Shown: piece by piece, positions 22,387 through 35,065 of the stretch
Numbering within the stretch: position 1 is the stretch's first letter
How the letters are laid out: the number at the start of each line of letters is the position of its first letter
The notes under the pieces: generated by a model
Told to the model about the DNA's origin: nothing
Databases searched by the model: none
Seen by the model: only the letters and a program-made list of their open reading frames with translations
Origin: Pinus tabuliformis
Taxonomy: Eukaryota > Streptophyta > Pinopsida > Pinales > Pinaceae
Direction of reading: 5' to 3'
Length of the DNA: 64,000 nucleotides
NCBI GenBank assembly: GCA_031772625.1
Contig: CM062810.1
Location: 452,662,014 to 452,726,013 of the forward strand
Made by a program: the position numbers and the translations under genes

Positions 22387-25300
22387 ATGGATTCCAAGAG
22401 AACAAGATCACATGACACTAATGGAAATGCAGCTGGAGCAGCAGTTGAGACAGTGTCCTCTGGTTTTCTAATCAATGAAGATACAAAGTTGTATCTAGAC
22501 AAGTACTTCAAACTGAAGTGGCAAGAGGTCAATGAAACATTTGCAGGCACTTTTGGGGAAGATATTAGAGACCAATATGTGTACGTCAACATTCACAAGT
22601 CTGACTTGTACCAGATTGCATGCAAATATTCAATGTTTCCATGTGCGGACATGATGCACTGGATTGTCTCTCACACTGATACCGAGATGATGACCTTGAG
22701 AAATTTCAATGGGACAAAGCTTGCAACCCTTTGGGCAGGAGATTATGATGAGATGTGTTAGATGTCAGAGCCAGGGACTATCATGAAGAATCCATTCAAC
22801 TTACCCAACAACAGTGTTAACTCCAGAGACATTCCGAAGAAATGAGTAAAGGAGCGAGCTTGATTCACATTGACACTCAACTAGATCAACAAGATGAAGA
22901 TACTGAGTAAGGCATACAAATACTTGGTCATATTTTCATGTTGACTTTATGGCCAAGCCATGTTATAGAAATTTTTGGGCACTGCAACCCCAAGCATAAA
23001 ATTTCCATAAACCAAGGGCTCCTAAGTCCCTAAAAGTGTTGTTCCAACCCCTAAAGGAACAAGGTCAACTGATTACAACTTCTCCCAGAAATTCTCCATG
23101 AAAAACTACTCAGAACTGGTCAAAACATGATCATTTCACCTGCTCCACAGGCAAAGTGCATTGCATTTCAAAAATCCCTTCTATGGGGTGCGATGGGCGA
23201 GAAGAGACAAATGGCAGAGTCAATCTACGAGGTGGAAAAGCATGGAATCTTCCAGAAACTTCTCCTATGACACTTGCCTCTCTGAATTCGACCAAGGATG
23301 AGTAAGAGATCATCAATCTCCAAGTGGAAGCAAGAACTATCAGAGGGAAGACACTAATCAAATCGCAAGCTGACTCATCTCCCTTACAGATATCTATACA
23401 TGGATCCCTCATCCCAAAGATCCAGGGGGCTGGAATTTTGCATCTTGTAAGGAATTGTTGTTGGTTTCTTGAGGCAACATCATAGTGTTGGGTGATCTAA
23501 GCTTTGCATGAGGTGAAGAAGGGCTTACTTGCTGAGAGGATGATGCTGGTTCAGAACAACTAGTTGTAACTCTCTTGACTCTTTCTCAATTATCAATAAA
23601 GCTATTCAAGTTTTCCTCCATACTCTTGTGTAATCTATGTTTTGTGAATTTGTATGGTCAATTTATATCTGATCCTAGATTTTTTATGATAATAGATCCA
23701 TGTTCTCGTATAGTGTTATGCTGCTTTGATTCTACAGGTACTCTGTAAAGCTGGGTATACAAGGAAGCAAGTAGCAAAGGACTATCAAAAGAGAGAGGAA
23801 TCGAGCAAGGAACCAAGTGCAAGATAGAGGTTGGTCTCCTTTATTCTTCTCTCATCTATCTTTCATAAAGGAAAACGAAACTAGTTTTACTTTGTTTGTT
23901 TCTAAGGTAGCTACCACACCTTAGTGGGATTAGCAATTCTGCATAGACACTTTTCCTTGTAACAAGCCAGCATAGAAGTCTTCCCATAGAGTTGGGTGCT
24001 CGCACTGGACCAAGTGGCTAGAGAAGGAAAACCATGTAACTGATCCAGCATATTGGCTCATGAGTTGAAGGAACAAGTAACCAAGGCTCGATAGTCACTT
24101 GGAGGTATTCATATAGAGATTTACATGTCTGCCTACATATTAGATCTAGTTTGTGCCTAACAGGAGTTCCTGAGCTTGAGTAGGCATGGTCATCGATAGA
24201 GACTACTGTGAACACATATTTCAAGTTGTGGTCCGAATGCAGCTTCAGAGGAGTAATCACACAGCTGCCCAATCATTTTTTCACCCTCACGTCAAAGATG
24301 ATATTGGAACAGGATCCACCCTATATGTCAAAGGGAGAAATGGAGGGATTGTTGGGAATTAAAAATTTGTATGCCTCACCATCCCACACTTTCATCTGAA
24401 TTTTCAATGTGGAGAAGCTTCCGCATGTTCTACCAAAGTTTTCTTTGGATGTACTTGTCATGCAAGAAGTAGCATATCATATCTTGGTAGGATTGATAGC
24501 TAGACTAGATCGGAAGAAGAAGTCACCTTGGCATGCTCTTCCGTTGGGGATTGGGTTACATGAGATCTAGAGTATCAAGAAAAAAGATGTTGAAATAGAA
24601 CACATGAGGAATTACCCACTGGACCTTTGAAGCTACAATTGGTATGACCCACATTGCAATATGAAAGATCAGTGCACCAGACTTTAGTTCAACTGGATCC
24701 ATGGGGAATTTCATTGGGATGAGGACGACCCATTGAGATATTTCTACAGTTTCTCTAGACCCAATGAATAAGTCAGCTTTTCCATGTAGTGGTTAGTGAA
24801 GCAACATGAAGTAGCATCGCGAAGAGCACCAAAAACAACACTAGCAGCAGTGGAAGAAGAGGAAAGCATACCAGTGTGCGACAAAGGTAAGAGGAAGATT
24901 GTCGATTGCATGGAGGAGGAGCAAAGATGCAAGTTTCGAGAAAGTCCATTGGTAGAGTAAGAAACAATGATTGTAGAGGCAAAGAGGTACCAACACAACA
25001 TGCAAATCGCACAAAGGAAGAGGGATAGGAAGAGAATGGAAGAAGCAAAGTAGGAGTTTCATAAGCTGAGGGAGCAACTCTAAAAAGAATAAGAGTTGTG
25101 TAAGCAGGAGAGAGAAGCAAAATAGCAACAAATACAATAGGGATGCAACATGTGAGAACAGATGAAGTATTTCTGGTACAACTAATTGATTCATCATAAC
25201 AGCTGGCATCAGGAAAACAGTGTGAACCATTGTAGGGGCAAGACTTCACCCATGAGATAGAATATGAACTTCAACAGTTGGATATAGACATGGAGCATTA

Positions 25301-26460
25301 GGAGTTGGAAGAAGACACTGACCTCATGCCTCACCACAAAGAGGTTGACTCACCCACTTCAATTCATCTAGATGATGAGAAAGTCTCGAATGACAGAGGA
25401 GGCATTGAGATCCTTAGTGATCAGCTAGACGAAGAGATGCACACCATCTCATTTGACGAATCCCAACATAGAGTTGTATGGTCTCGTAGAGTGTTAACTC
25501 TAGAGGATCATACATCCCCTATGCAATTTAATGAAAGAGTGATCATGACTAATGTGTGGAAACATCCAGCTGCCTCGACCGATGCAACCAAAGTGTATGT
25601 GAAGCCACTAGCTCAAGAGTTCACTTCCTAATAGCTGAGAATGAGCGAATGGCAAAGGAACTACAAACTTCCAAGCAAGGACGAGACTTGGTGAGAATGT
25701 CCACCCGAGATGAGCTAAGGAAGGAAATACTAGATGAAGTATTATTCCTTGACATAGTTATGCAAGCATTGTACTCCAAGTTTGGTACCATGCACAATTC
25801 AGTCGTCCATCTCAATGGATGGCAGCACTGATCTACTAGAGGAGCACGTATCTTAATGAACTTGCATGCTGCCATTGATGACATGAAAACATGGACAATG
25901 AAGTACAAGGTAGTCCCACTTCACTTTCCTAAGATGATGAGGGCCAATGCAGTCAAGATGAAGGCATGTATCTGGAGTTAGATTTATAATTATGAAGAGC
26001 TCCCTCAGTTCATCACTAGCATATAGGTTTCACATGCACGCGTATTCAAGAGTATGGATGTTGTGGTGTGCACACATGTGATCCCATCACTTAGGACTCT
26101 CACTAAACTGAAGACAAAGAAACAAGTCCGACTCAAGCTTGACTAGTACTTCAATGAGTTGATATGCATTGCCACCAGCCCAAACTTACCCATTAGTGCA
26201 TGCATCATGCACAAGTATGTTGCTATTCTGGCCACATTAAAGACAATGATGCACATTCTTCCACACGAGTTGGACAGAGGAACCAGAGTAGTGTACCCAG
26301 ATGCTATGGAGGCAAGAGTGAGGTTTTATATGGATGTCATCGCCTAACACACGAACACCATCAAGGACTACAATTCTTGGCATCAATATGTTACTGTTGA
26401 TAAGCATGAGCATGTTGAGGAGTTGGACTTCCATGGTTGTCTAAGTCAAAGTGATGTCTA
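22387..26460 (+). pseudogene. Element C second frame, unknown, split by solo LTR
   Basis: I do not recognise a family. ATG at 22387 begins MDSKRTRSHD and gives 124 intact codons before a TAG at 22759. Coding-like sequence then continues with stops and frameshifts. A solo LTR (22961-23964) interrupts it, and removing the LTR plus one TSD copy joins the flanks. Later segments include SPWHALPLGIGLHEI near 24520, a charged coiled-coil-like stretch near 24960-25130, an acidic segment at 25305-25631, and segments at 25622-25831 and 26159-26347. No zinc knuckle, protease, RT or integrase motif is seen. It lies directly upstream of the right LTR of C, so it is probably an element-encoded gag-like or accessory protein. 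Confidence 0.5.
22961..23964 (+). mobile_element. Solo LTR of the A family
   Basis: A 1004-bp single LTR, TGTTATAGAA to CTTGTAACA. It is flanked by perfect AGCCA (22956-22960 and 23965-23969) and alignable with both LTRs of A. It marks a former full element lost by LTR-LTR recombination. Confidence 0.92.
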
Positions 26461-26568
26461 GCTTGGCTTGCTCGAGCCATTTTGTTCACATGGGTACATG
26501 TACATTGTAATATTAGGTCATGTCAAGTGTAAGTCCAATGTCAATATTTGGATATAATAGTCATAGAG

Positions 26569-26579
26569 TAGGGGAAGAG
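26569..26579 (+). other. Candidate polypurine tract of C
   Basis: The run gaggggaag-type sequence (agtaggggaagag) sits a few bases before the inferred LTR start at 26583. Confidence 0.4.
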
Positions 26580-26582
26580 TCA

Positions 26583-27360
26583 TGAGGTTAGTTGAACAGT
26601 CACAAAGGGGAATGTCAAGGGCCACCCCACCCTTTGCTATAAATAGTCCCTCATAACTCCTTGTGTAGGCTTTTGGTTAGCCAAGCTTCCAATAAGACTA
26701 TCTTGGAGAGAGCTTGGATAGTATTGTAATGAGCCTTGGCTTCTCCACTGCACATAGCTAGTACATCTCCTTGGAGGAGTAGGTGGATGTGGTTGTAACG
26801 TTACACTATTGGGGCTAGTGAGTGTACATGGATGTATTGTATGATTGGAACTTACACTTCTTTATATAATAAGAGCCAACATGTTTCATGCATATGTTGT
26901 ATTGTATTCTAGTTGTCTTGTTTACTCTAAATGGAATATGTATTTTATTTCTTATGCACGCAAGTATAGACTCTTCTGTATGAGAACGTATGAATCTTTT
27001 TGAAATGTGTTGATTGGTTTAACCATCACATTGGATTTCCAGCTGAATTTCTTTCCATCTTGTGATGCATCTTCGCTCGTGTGTTCCCTTCAAATTCAAG
27101 TATTGTTATAGGTTGCTAAGGGGTGCTCTCATCTCAACCCTTCAGTGTTAGAGCATCTCATTCAACATCCTATACTCACTGTGGTGGTCACATCCTCTCT
27201 ACTAACAGAGTTATTTTGCTTGCCTCTGTGTGAAATTGTGGTCAAGGCATTACCATATGACCCACTTCTGAGACTCCTACACCAAACGGTCTGAGGTCTA
27301 ATTGGGACTTCTTACTAGGGATATCCCCTTGACATGTTGGTAGGTCTAGCACTATCAACA
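26583..27360 (+). repeat. Right LTR of C
   Basis: About 778 bp, TGAGGTTAGTTGAAC to ACTATCAACA. It matches 1-562 and 7290-7498. The start is inferred from the polypurine tract and the TG, since the left copy begins at the window edge. Confidence 0.82.
26638..26645 (+). promoter_or_regulatory. TATA box of C right LTR
   Basis: TATAAATA at the same offset as in the left LTR. Confidence 0.55.
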
Positions 27361-27786
27361 CCAACCTCCATGGTCCTTTCATGGAAATCCAGTCAAAAAA
27401 TCCCTCAAATTCTAAATTCCCCAAAACTAAACACTAGCATTGTGATTTCATATAATTCATCGAGATATTATTAACGACATAAATTTTATTTTGATCCAAG
27501 CTATGGATGTAAAGTTATGTGTAGTTTAAGTCAACCCTTTTTAAACCATACCATAGCACGATGCCTTCCATGTGGCACTCACGGTGTGCCTCACATGTCT
27601 TTCCCTATTAACATAAAAGCCCCATGAGGTAGGGAACATTACCTTAGGCACTTCCACATAATCTCTCTCTTATAACATTCACAATAATGGTATCTTAGTT
27701 GCTACCATAGTCCATAATGTGATTTTATATTACAGACGGGTCCAATATGATATGAATTCCTTCCATGTAAATTACCAAGAGTGATT
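27361..27786. other. Unassigned A/T-rich sequence
   Basis: I see no gene, repeat pair or element end beyond the end of the C LTR at 27360. Confidence 0.6.
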
Positions 27787-29255
27787 CCTGTTAGAGCCTA
27801 GATTTTCCTTAGGTTGAAAATGCAAAGTTCTAGGTCCACGTCAAACCACGCTCAACCTCGTAGCTAGCCCTACGACGACAGGAGAGGGCTCTCTCTAGGT
27901 CAATCTCAGCAAAAGATAATCAGATGGGGCTTGAGATGACTAATTTAACAACTAATATTAGGCTAGGTATAAAGTGCAAGGTTTTGATTTGATTTTTGGG
28001 GGTTTTGTTGGAAAAAGGGACAGGAAAATTTTGGGTCCGGGGATGAGGCCTAGTTTTTTGCAGAGTTGTGATTGGGGCAAGGAAGGCAATCGTTTTGACG
28101 CCTTGGGTTGAAATGAATGGATGGATTAGACTAGTGAGGAGCTAAGGATGGCAAGAGGGTCTCAAGAGTCCTCCTCAAATAGATGAAAACATGTAGAATT
28201 AAACAAAATTTCAAGGCATAGCATAGCAGTCTAGTGAATTCTACCTTAATGACATATTTTTTTAATTGCAGAAGAAAAGAGAAGGGAAAATGATACACAT
28301 AAACATCAATGAACTTACAAATACATAGAGGAAAACACCATCAAAACATAGAGCAACATGGATCCCAACAAGCGCTGCAAAACCCTGGTCTTTCCTTTGC
28401 CAAAATTGCAGAAATGAAATGTACAATAGAGTGCTAAGCAATCCCAAGTATCCAACCCTGAAAATGACTTAGAAATTACATAATATAGACAAGCCAAACC
28501 TATTCCCTTACCTCTAGGGGTCGAGCTCATCATTCTAGGAGTTGTTTGAACTAATTCTAAACAAGGAACTGAAATCTAGGTAGTCAAACAACTTACCCCT
28601 ATATGCTAGGAAACTGATTCATTCATTTAATTTTCACTTTTTAGTGAATGAATCCTCTAGAAAAAGTAAAAATGTGCCAATACTACATCATGGTTATGAA
28701 ATTACATCATGGTGGATCAAGAGTTACATCAAAAAGCAAAACTGGTCAAAACTTGGTGAATCTCTAAGCTATATAGTGAAAAACAGGCCAAAATTCTCTA
28801 TGTGTCGCGCCCAAATTCTCTTTGCATTGTGCCACTTTGGAGCTGATTTTGAGGCACTTCCTAAAGTCCAAATTGAGCCCAATATAGCTCGTTGGAAAGC
28901 CCTACCTATCTAATTTCCAAACCAGGTGGAATTTCAGGATTTGGATGTCATTTTCTCCTCCAAAGCTTCAATATCCCAAGACTACTTCCTATGGGTGCAA
29001 AAGGTGGCAGAGAGGTCATTTTTAGGGTGTTTTTGACCTTTTAGGCAACCCAGAACTTGATGAAATCCTTAGGTAATCCATGAGCATGCATAAATTTTGA
29101 TAAAAAATCTAGAAATACAAAGTTTTCCTCCAGAGGATCTCCCAATTATAAGCGTGCGCCAAGTGGTGCTATGCGTTGGGCAGAAAATCCTGTTTTAAAG
29201 CCGAAAAATTCAAAATTGGCAAAAATTTCCCCAAATTCCTTGAAATTTGGGCTGG
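27787..29255 (-). repeat. Putative LTR of element E
   Basis: This begins TGTTAGAGCCTAGATTTTCC and lies directly downstream (minus strand) of the E ORF3 remnant, where a 3' LTR is expected. The first 150 bp resemble the start at 61436 (tagattttccttag, then gagagggctctctct). No second LTR of E is found, so the inner boundary is approximate. Confidence 0.4.
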
Positions 29256-29262
29256 AGGTCTA

Positions 29263-30735
29263 TCATTGAGTATCATGTTTAGCTAAGGAAGCCTCGGCCA
29301 ACATTTGGAGCTTATCATGCCTTTTGCGTCGTTTTAGTGCCTTCCTTAGTCTTGCCTTCAGGATTTTGATCTTTGCGTTGCAAACGTGATTTCGTGCCCA
29401 ATAATGGTTTTTCATGTGCCTCATCATGTCCTTGTCCTTGTTTTCCTTCACCAACAACTTCTCAAGATGAGTATTGTCCCTCTCAAGCCAAGACTCTCGA
29501 TCAACCTCTATCTCCTACTCCATTGAAGTGAACTCTATCCTCCTCCTTCGGGTAGCTTGATAGTTTCGCCGAATGTTTTGTAACTCCATGACTGTATGCT
29601 GATCCTCCAACTATTTGTTTCATTGCTCCAAATAATTGATGACCCATTGAGCTCTCTGCAACTTGTCGGTCAATGCATCTATCTCGGCTTTCTGCTCCTG
29701 AATAATCTCCCTCAGCTTTGAGCTAGAAGAGCTCACATCATCATCGATGAGGATAAAATCAGTGTTTTGGCCTCCTGAAGGACCCTCATCCTGCATAGGC
29801 CTCTTGCCTTTGTCCTGTACCTATGGTGTTGATGTTGGAAACGAGGCCCCTTCCACACCGGGTGGAGATAACAATCACTTTGCTACTGCAAATAATCCCC
29901 TCGTGCCTCTCTGATAGGTGACATATGCCGGCACAATAGTAGTCTCTGCCTCCTGACCTCCATGCTGATATGAAGGTTTACCGGTATGATGGAAAACCTC
30001 TTGATGAACTACTGAAGTTTTGAAAAACTCACGGGAAATGAAATCTTCCCATGTGATACCCTGCAAACCAAGCTGATGCACAACAATGATATTGATGAGT
30101 GCATAGCGGTAAATGTTGTTATACTACTACTACGGTGTCTTCTTCTGCACAAGAGTGGTCATCCTCTTGATGTTTTGGCACATGAAATAAGGAATGTTCA
30201 TCATCCTCACTCTCATAAAATGCATCAACAATCTGATATGGTATGTATAGAGGCGTGAGAAGCGGCCCTCACAACTAAAGTATCTGATAATGAGTTTCAT
30301 CAACAGCGCATAAGATTCTTTCAAAAACCAGAAAGGGAACACCCTGCTAAACTGTTTCATATAGCTAGGCTTGATATATGGTTCATAATATGCTCTTTCC
30401 ACATGCATTATTTTGTTCCATTCCTTACCTATATTTGGTATTCCTGTTACCTGAGAAATGGCCTCTGGTGTCAAGGTAAAATTTACACTAGCAAGAGTTA
30501 CCTGACCATCATGCAAATGTAAAACAAATAACCTAGCCAACTCCTCATGATGTTGAACCTGGGCAATCAATTCACAATACTGAAAACATGTCATGGAAAG
30601 TGGGCAGGATTGTAGTTTAGTCAAAGAGGTAGGCTCTTCTCTAACATGTCTGCCACCCTTACGAGGCCTCCTTGGTGCATGAAGCTCTATGGTAGAATCA
30701 TTATCTTGCTCATATGATGAATCAGTGTCTGTCAT
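29263..30735 (-). pseudogene. Element E ORF3-like gene, broken
   Basis: One minus-strand frame of about 490 codons starts at ATG 30735 (MTDTDSSYEQDND) and ends at 29263, broken by roughly seven stops (for example at 30130 and 29875). The middle third matches the ORF3 of element H. Shared features are an NF...LTPEAIS block and a SCEGRFS.LY.YH.R.L block (about 30240-30285), then IPYF and a W(E/A)(D/A)F ending. The C-terminal third is charged and coiled-coil-like (LREIIQEQKAEIDALTDKLQ). In Athila/Tat-type elements an extra ORF often follows integrase. The function is unknown and some authors call it env-like, but I see no signal peptide or membrane span here. Confidence 0.7.
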
Positions 30736-31690
30736 AATGCTGCAAAGGTGTATGTCAAGTAGGTGTTTGGTTTGGTTTGAAAATCGGATGTTTTGTTTTT
30801 AATGCCAATGTGCCACAGAAAAATGAGGGATTGTGAGGAATATGGGACAGGGGGGAAAGTGGATGGTGAAAATTGTCAAGTGAAACCTTTAAAATGAGAA
30901 AATAGTCACTTGATTGTGTTTACGAAGTTGGGGTTTAGGGATTTTGTGAATCATACGAGAGAGGGAGAATGATAGGGAATGATAGGAGTTTAGTATAGGG
31001 AAAATCGGAAGTAGAGATATGAGTGGTTTGGGAGTTTAAAGTATAAGGGATTAACTATAATGATAGGATTATGAAAGGGAAGGGATCACAAGTGGGAGAG
31101 GAGACTTGGCACCAAAATCACCATTTGAAAACACCAATTTCACAACCCAATGGAGCAGATTTTGATATAAATGTAGGGTTTATATTTTCAAACTTCAAAG
31201 CTTTAAAGCTTCCCTCCAAATAATACCCAGCCAAGCTAAATTCAATAGAAAAAATGCTCATACTTACTTGGAGCAAATAAATATGGCACTATTTGAGTTT
31301 TGATGACTGCAAGGATAAAAAACCAGCCTGTCGGCTCTGTGCGCTGTGCACAAACCCAGTGTGTCGTGCCTCTTGGATGCGCCGCGACAGTGCAAAATTA
31401 CACAGGAAAATTCGGCCCAATGTGCTGCAACCTCCTCCAATGCACCGCAACCTCGTCCAACACGCAGTTTTGGCTTTCAAACAATAGATTCGCTCCTTCC
31501 AAACTCAAGTCCACTTCAAATGATCTCTTGGCATACCAATGGTGTTTTAAACAATGAAAATGTCTTACGTAGTGGTGGGTTTGATTTTTGCTTCTCCAGA
31601 AACCCACTTTCTTATGTTTTAACTTTGGCACCTTTTCACTTTAATACAACTATATTCTTTTTGTTTCCTCTTTTATTTTTGGCTTAGAAT
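30736..31690. other. Element E upstream flank, no gene seen
   Basis: Stop-rich sequence with a more G/C-rich island at 31320-31460 containing gtgcgctgtgcac-like words. Four overlapping short frames on both strands there are mutually exclusive and unconvincing. Confidence 0.45.
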
Positions 31691-32310
31691 GATGAAATTC
31701 TTGTCAATTTTTTGTAGGGATGATGGCATCGAGTTTTGGCAAAGGATGACTAGGGATGCATCTGAAGAATTCAACAACTGAAAAACTTTTGAAAATTACA
31801 TGGCAATTTATTACAAAACAAAATGACGAATTTTCTTCAAAACAAAGTTTTGAAGAAAAGTCATAGGCAAGCATATGATGATGAAAATATTTGGAAATGA
31901 AAACTTATTAAGAACCTCCCTTATGGGTCTGCTAGCATTATTGAAGACTACATCAACTAACCCTAGACCTTGTGATTGAAATGACTCTTGCTGATCAAGA
32001 GATTAAAACAGGGTTGTAAGTGACTTTAAAACTTGATTTTGATGAACATACCTAAGCTAGCAATGGATAAGGCATGAGGGGTAATAAATGACAAGACCTT
32101 TCTGTCATATTATGGCATGCCCCTAGCCGAATGCAACTGAGTGAATTGAGCGAGACACCTAAAAATGAAATGCAATAAGAGAAATGATCTCTGACGGAGG
32201 GATGATCAGACTGACTCTAACAATTTCCATCTCAACCCCTATCAATGTTGAAAATTTTCCTTAACCTACTCCTTAGAATCCATGCCATTGTTCATCCAAA
32301 GGTGCAAGGA
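31691..32310. other. Unassigned sequence
   Basis: No gene or repeat copy is recognised. It is A/T-rich with short frames only. Confidence 0.5.
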
Positions 32311-32700
32311 TGCTCAAGTTCTGAGAAATGAATATCTCTCTCGATTTCTAGGAAACATTATCTCTATCTTGGCTTCATGAGTCTTAGCCATTTTTCCCAT
32401 GGTACACCTCTTTTCCTCCTTGAGGTGTTAATACAATAATATCTCCCTTCATTTCCAAGTAATTTTCTATGAATGTTTTCATCCTGATGCTCGACCCTTT
32501 TCTCATGGTACACCTCTTTTCCTCCGAGAGGTCCCTCAGATTACAATATATTCATTTATTTTGATGGAAATTTATGTCAATCTTTATGTCATCAATCTCA
32601 AACCTCTTTCCCGTGGCACACAATGTTTCCTACCCAAGTTCCTAAGATATGAATATTTCCATTGATGATTGGATAACTTTCATTCAAAATCAGTCTCATC
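32311..32700 (+). repeat. Three to four degenerate ~108-bp tandem units
   Basis: Landmarks are cccatggtacacctctt (near 32397), ctcatggtacacctctt (near 32505) and cccgtggcacacaatg (near 32610). Each is followed by tcct, an agttc/aggtg-type sequence and an A/T-rich half. Confidence 0.65.
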
Positions 32701-32722
32701 TCACTCTCTCTCTCTCTCTCTG
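32700..32722 (+). repeat. CT microsatellite
   Basis: An uninterrupted run of about nine CT units. Confidence 0.85.
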
Positions 32723-32954
32723 TCTAATCTACACAGACACATTTGAAAAAGGGAAGCCTTTAACTCTTAGCCATTTATGGATATCCCTCACAAGTTCAAC
32801 TCATACATAATAGTTAGTAGGGATGCCCTCGTTTCCTAGTCAAATAGGGATTATTGTCCCCAAGCTTCCACAACAAATATATATGGGCATGTATATATGT
32901 TGTCAAGAAAGTTCTTGACCCTCAACCTAAACAACCAATCTCTTCTAAGCTTTG

Positions 32955-32982
32955 TGTGTTTATATTTATAAATATAAACACA
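32955..32982 (+). repeat. Perfect 28-bp palindrome
   Basis: TGTGTTTATATTTA is followed directly by its exact reverse complement, with no spacer. Confidence 0.9.
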
Positions 32983-33071
32983 ATCAATGCTTAGCCTTAT
33001 TGGCCTATCCCACATGAGCTTGTTAACGCCCTTTCTTTATGCTTAGAGAATTTGGTTTGTCTCTCTGAAGC

Positions 33072-33894
33072 TTTAACATAGATATACATATATAACTATT
33101 TACATCAATATCTCCTAGTCATCATAATAGAGCGTAAAACCACTTAGGAAACCATTTTTGATTAGCATAATCATGACAAAGTTACATGGACCATGAAGCC
33201 TCCCACACATGCTGATTTCTCATTCAAGTGGTCATCGAATGAATAAGAGAATTACCATTAACAACACATGACATAATATAACAATACACCATCACAATGT
33301 AATCTTCATTCACAATTACATATGTAAGTGACTTACCTTATGCTATATGTTATTATGGCATTTGGGATTAGGAATTTTACTCTCAAACAAACCTTAGATT
33401 AACTATGGTACCATATTTCTTGTTGTCAATCATGAGAGAATGGGGTCATTTACAAGGTGGTTTATCATCTGTCACACATCTGAGAAGGTTTAACATAGAT
33501 ATACATATATAAATATTTACATAAATATCTCCTAGTCATCATAATAGAGCGTAAAACCACTTAGGAAACCATTGTTGATTAGCATAATCATGACAAAGTT
33601 ACATGGACCATGAAGCCTCCCACACATACGGATTTATCATTCAAGTGGTCATCGAATGAATAAGAGCATTACCATTAACAACACATGACATAATATAACA
33701 ATACACCATCACAATGTAATCTTCATTCGCAATTACATATGTAAGTGACTTACCTTATGCTATATGTTATTATGGCATTTGGGATTAGGAATTTTACTCT
33801 CCAACAAACCTTAGATTAACTATGGTACCATATTTCTTGTTGTCAATCATGAGAGAATGGGGTCATTTACAAGGTGGTTTATCATCTGTCACAC
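33072..33894 (+). repeat. Tandem duplication, 417-bp period
   Basis: 33072-33476 and 33489-33894 are nearly identical, with only a handful of substitutions. They are separated by a short spacer ending tctgagaagg. The similarity implies a recent duplication inside copy 1 of F. Confidence 0.92.
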
Positions 33895-35065
33895 TTCAAG
33901 GCAAGAAATGCATATCACACTGGCAAGAAAAGCATGCCACCTATAGCTCACCATTTCTAGGAAGTTTATTTTATTTTCTAAAGCTCAACATGTGATTCTT
34001 AATTAGGAAAAATTTTAAGGATGGAAAATTATCTTGAATATTAAAAATGTTAGGGAATATCACTAGTCCCTAATATGCAAACTATAAAAATTTGATTGAT
34101 GTATTTGTAAATTTATTCAAATTTATAATGATTTATATATACTCTCTATATTCTCTTGGCAATTTTTAAGGTAAAATAATTTTATATTGTAAAATTTGGG
34201 AAAATCATTTTTATAAAAAATGGAATTTGGTGAATCTTTTTTTTTAGAAAAATCATGGAAAAGTAGCCCACCTGCGAGTATTAGCTCCTAAAATTTTCAA
34301 TGTTATTAATTCACTTTCTCTAGTTTTCTCTTATCCTACGCTATTCTCTTTGGCCTGTTGTGCTTTGATTGGTGAGTCTCACCTCTTCTAATTCCAATCC
34401 CCTGGTGTTTTACTTGCATCCTCTTTCTTTCATGGGGCTATTCATATTGCTCTTCTTGCTTGAGTATGGTAGATGTGGGGGATTTTATTAGAGATCCTAT
34501 CACAAGTTTGGGTGGTTGTGCCATCCTTGCAGCATTCGATCCTTCCCTAGATCATGGGTGTGTCCCTTTTCCATTAGTTCCATTCAAATGAAAATCTATT
34601 TATATTTTTAATAACAAATTACGAAAATTTGGGGCATAGGAATTGATTTTTTATTGAATATCTTTAGTAGTGATCAAATATAAATTGTTGAGATATATCT
34701 AAAAGTAGTTATGTCATTTTTATTTTTAATTTAATTAAAGACAAAATAAAACTAAAATAGATCCATGTTAAGTTGGACTCATGGGAAAACTGGGAAAATA
34801 GTTTTCACATCAAGGGATTGATCCCTCTTGGCCCTTGGTAGTTCCTTGATTAACATGTATCTACATTGGTTATTATTTCACCCCTCTCATTCATTGATAC
34901 ATGGTGAGTTAACTATATCTATGTTTGGTTATTATGGTTATAGGCATGTCTATTTTTGAAAAGAATTTCCAAATTTTGATATTAATTATCAATAGTTATT
35001 AGGTAGATGGTAGGAATTTAACATCCATCAAATACTCTAAAATATTATTAGTAGTATACAAAATT

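Larger units (their letters stand above)
1..27360 (+). mobile_element. Element C: old LTR retrotransposon, host of four nested insertions
   Basis: The first 562 bases and 7290-7498 align continuously with 26583-27360, which makes two LTRs of about 780 bp. The left LTR is split by element A. Inside lie B, D and an A-family solo LTR. Removing all insertions leaves an element of roughly 9 kb. Orientation is plus, judged from a TATA box in each LTR and the direction of the decayed reading frames. The interior holds two broken frames (7633-8942 and 22387-26460) and no recognisable protease, RT or integrase, so it is non-autonomous or has lost pol. The window seems to begin only a few bases inside the left LTR, so the left TSD cannot be checked. 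The stretch 20528-26460 could instead belong to a second element sharing this location. Confidence 0.75.
32760..35065 (+). repeat. Repeat F, copy 1
   Basis: This matches the reverse complement of 53510-55540 along most of its length. Examples are ggagtc-poor A/T-rich blocks around taattaaattaaaa and agtagttatgt, and the phrase gaatggggtca...ggtggtttatca. No coding sequence is seen. It contains a 28-bp palindrome and an internal 417-bp-period duplication that copy 2 lacks. The nature is unknown: LTR, foldback element arm or other dispersed repeat. Confidence 0.75.

Noticed and set aside
24744-25249. Overlapping minus-strand hydrophobic frames
   Set aside because: They are the antisense of a charged coiled-coil-like plus-strand segment, which gives Leu/Phe-rich translations automatically.
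31289-31687. Possible small gene in the G/C-rich island near 31300-31690
   Set aside because: Three plus and two minus frames overlap with similar lengths. None has a recognisable motif or flanking gene signals.
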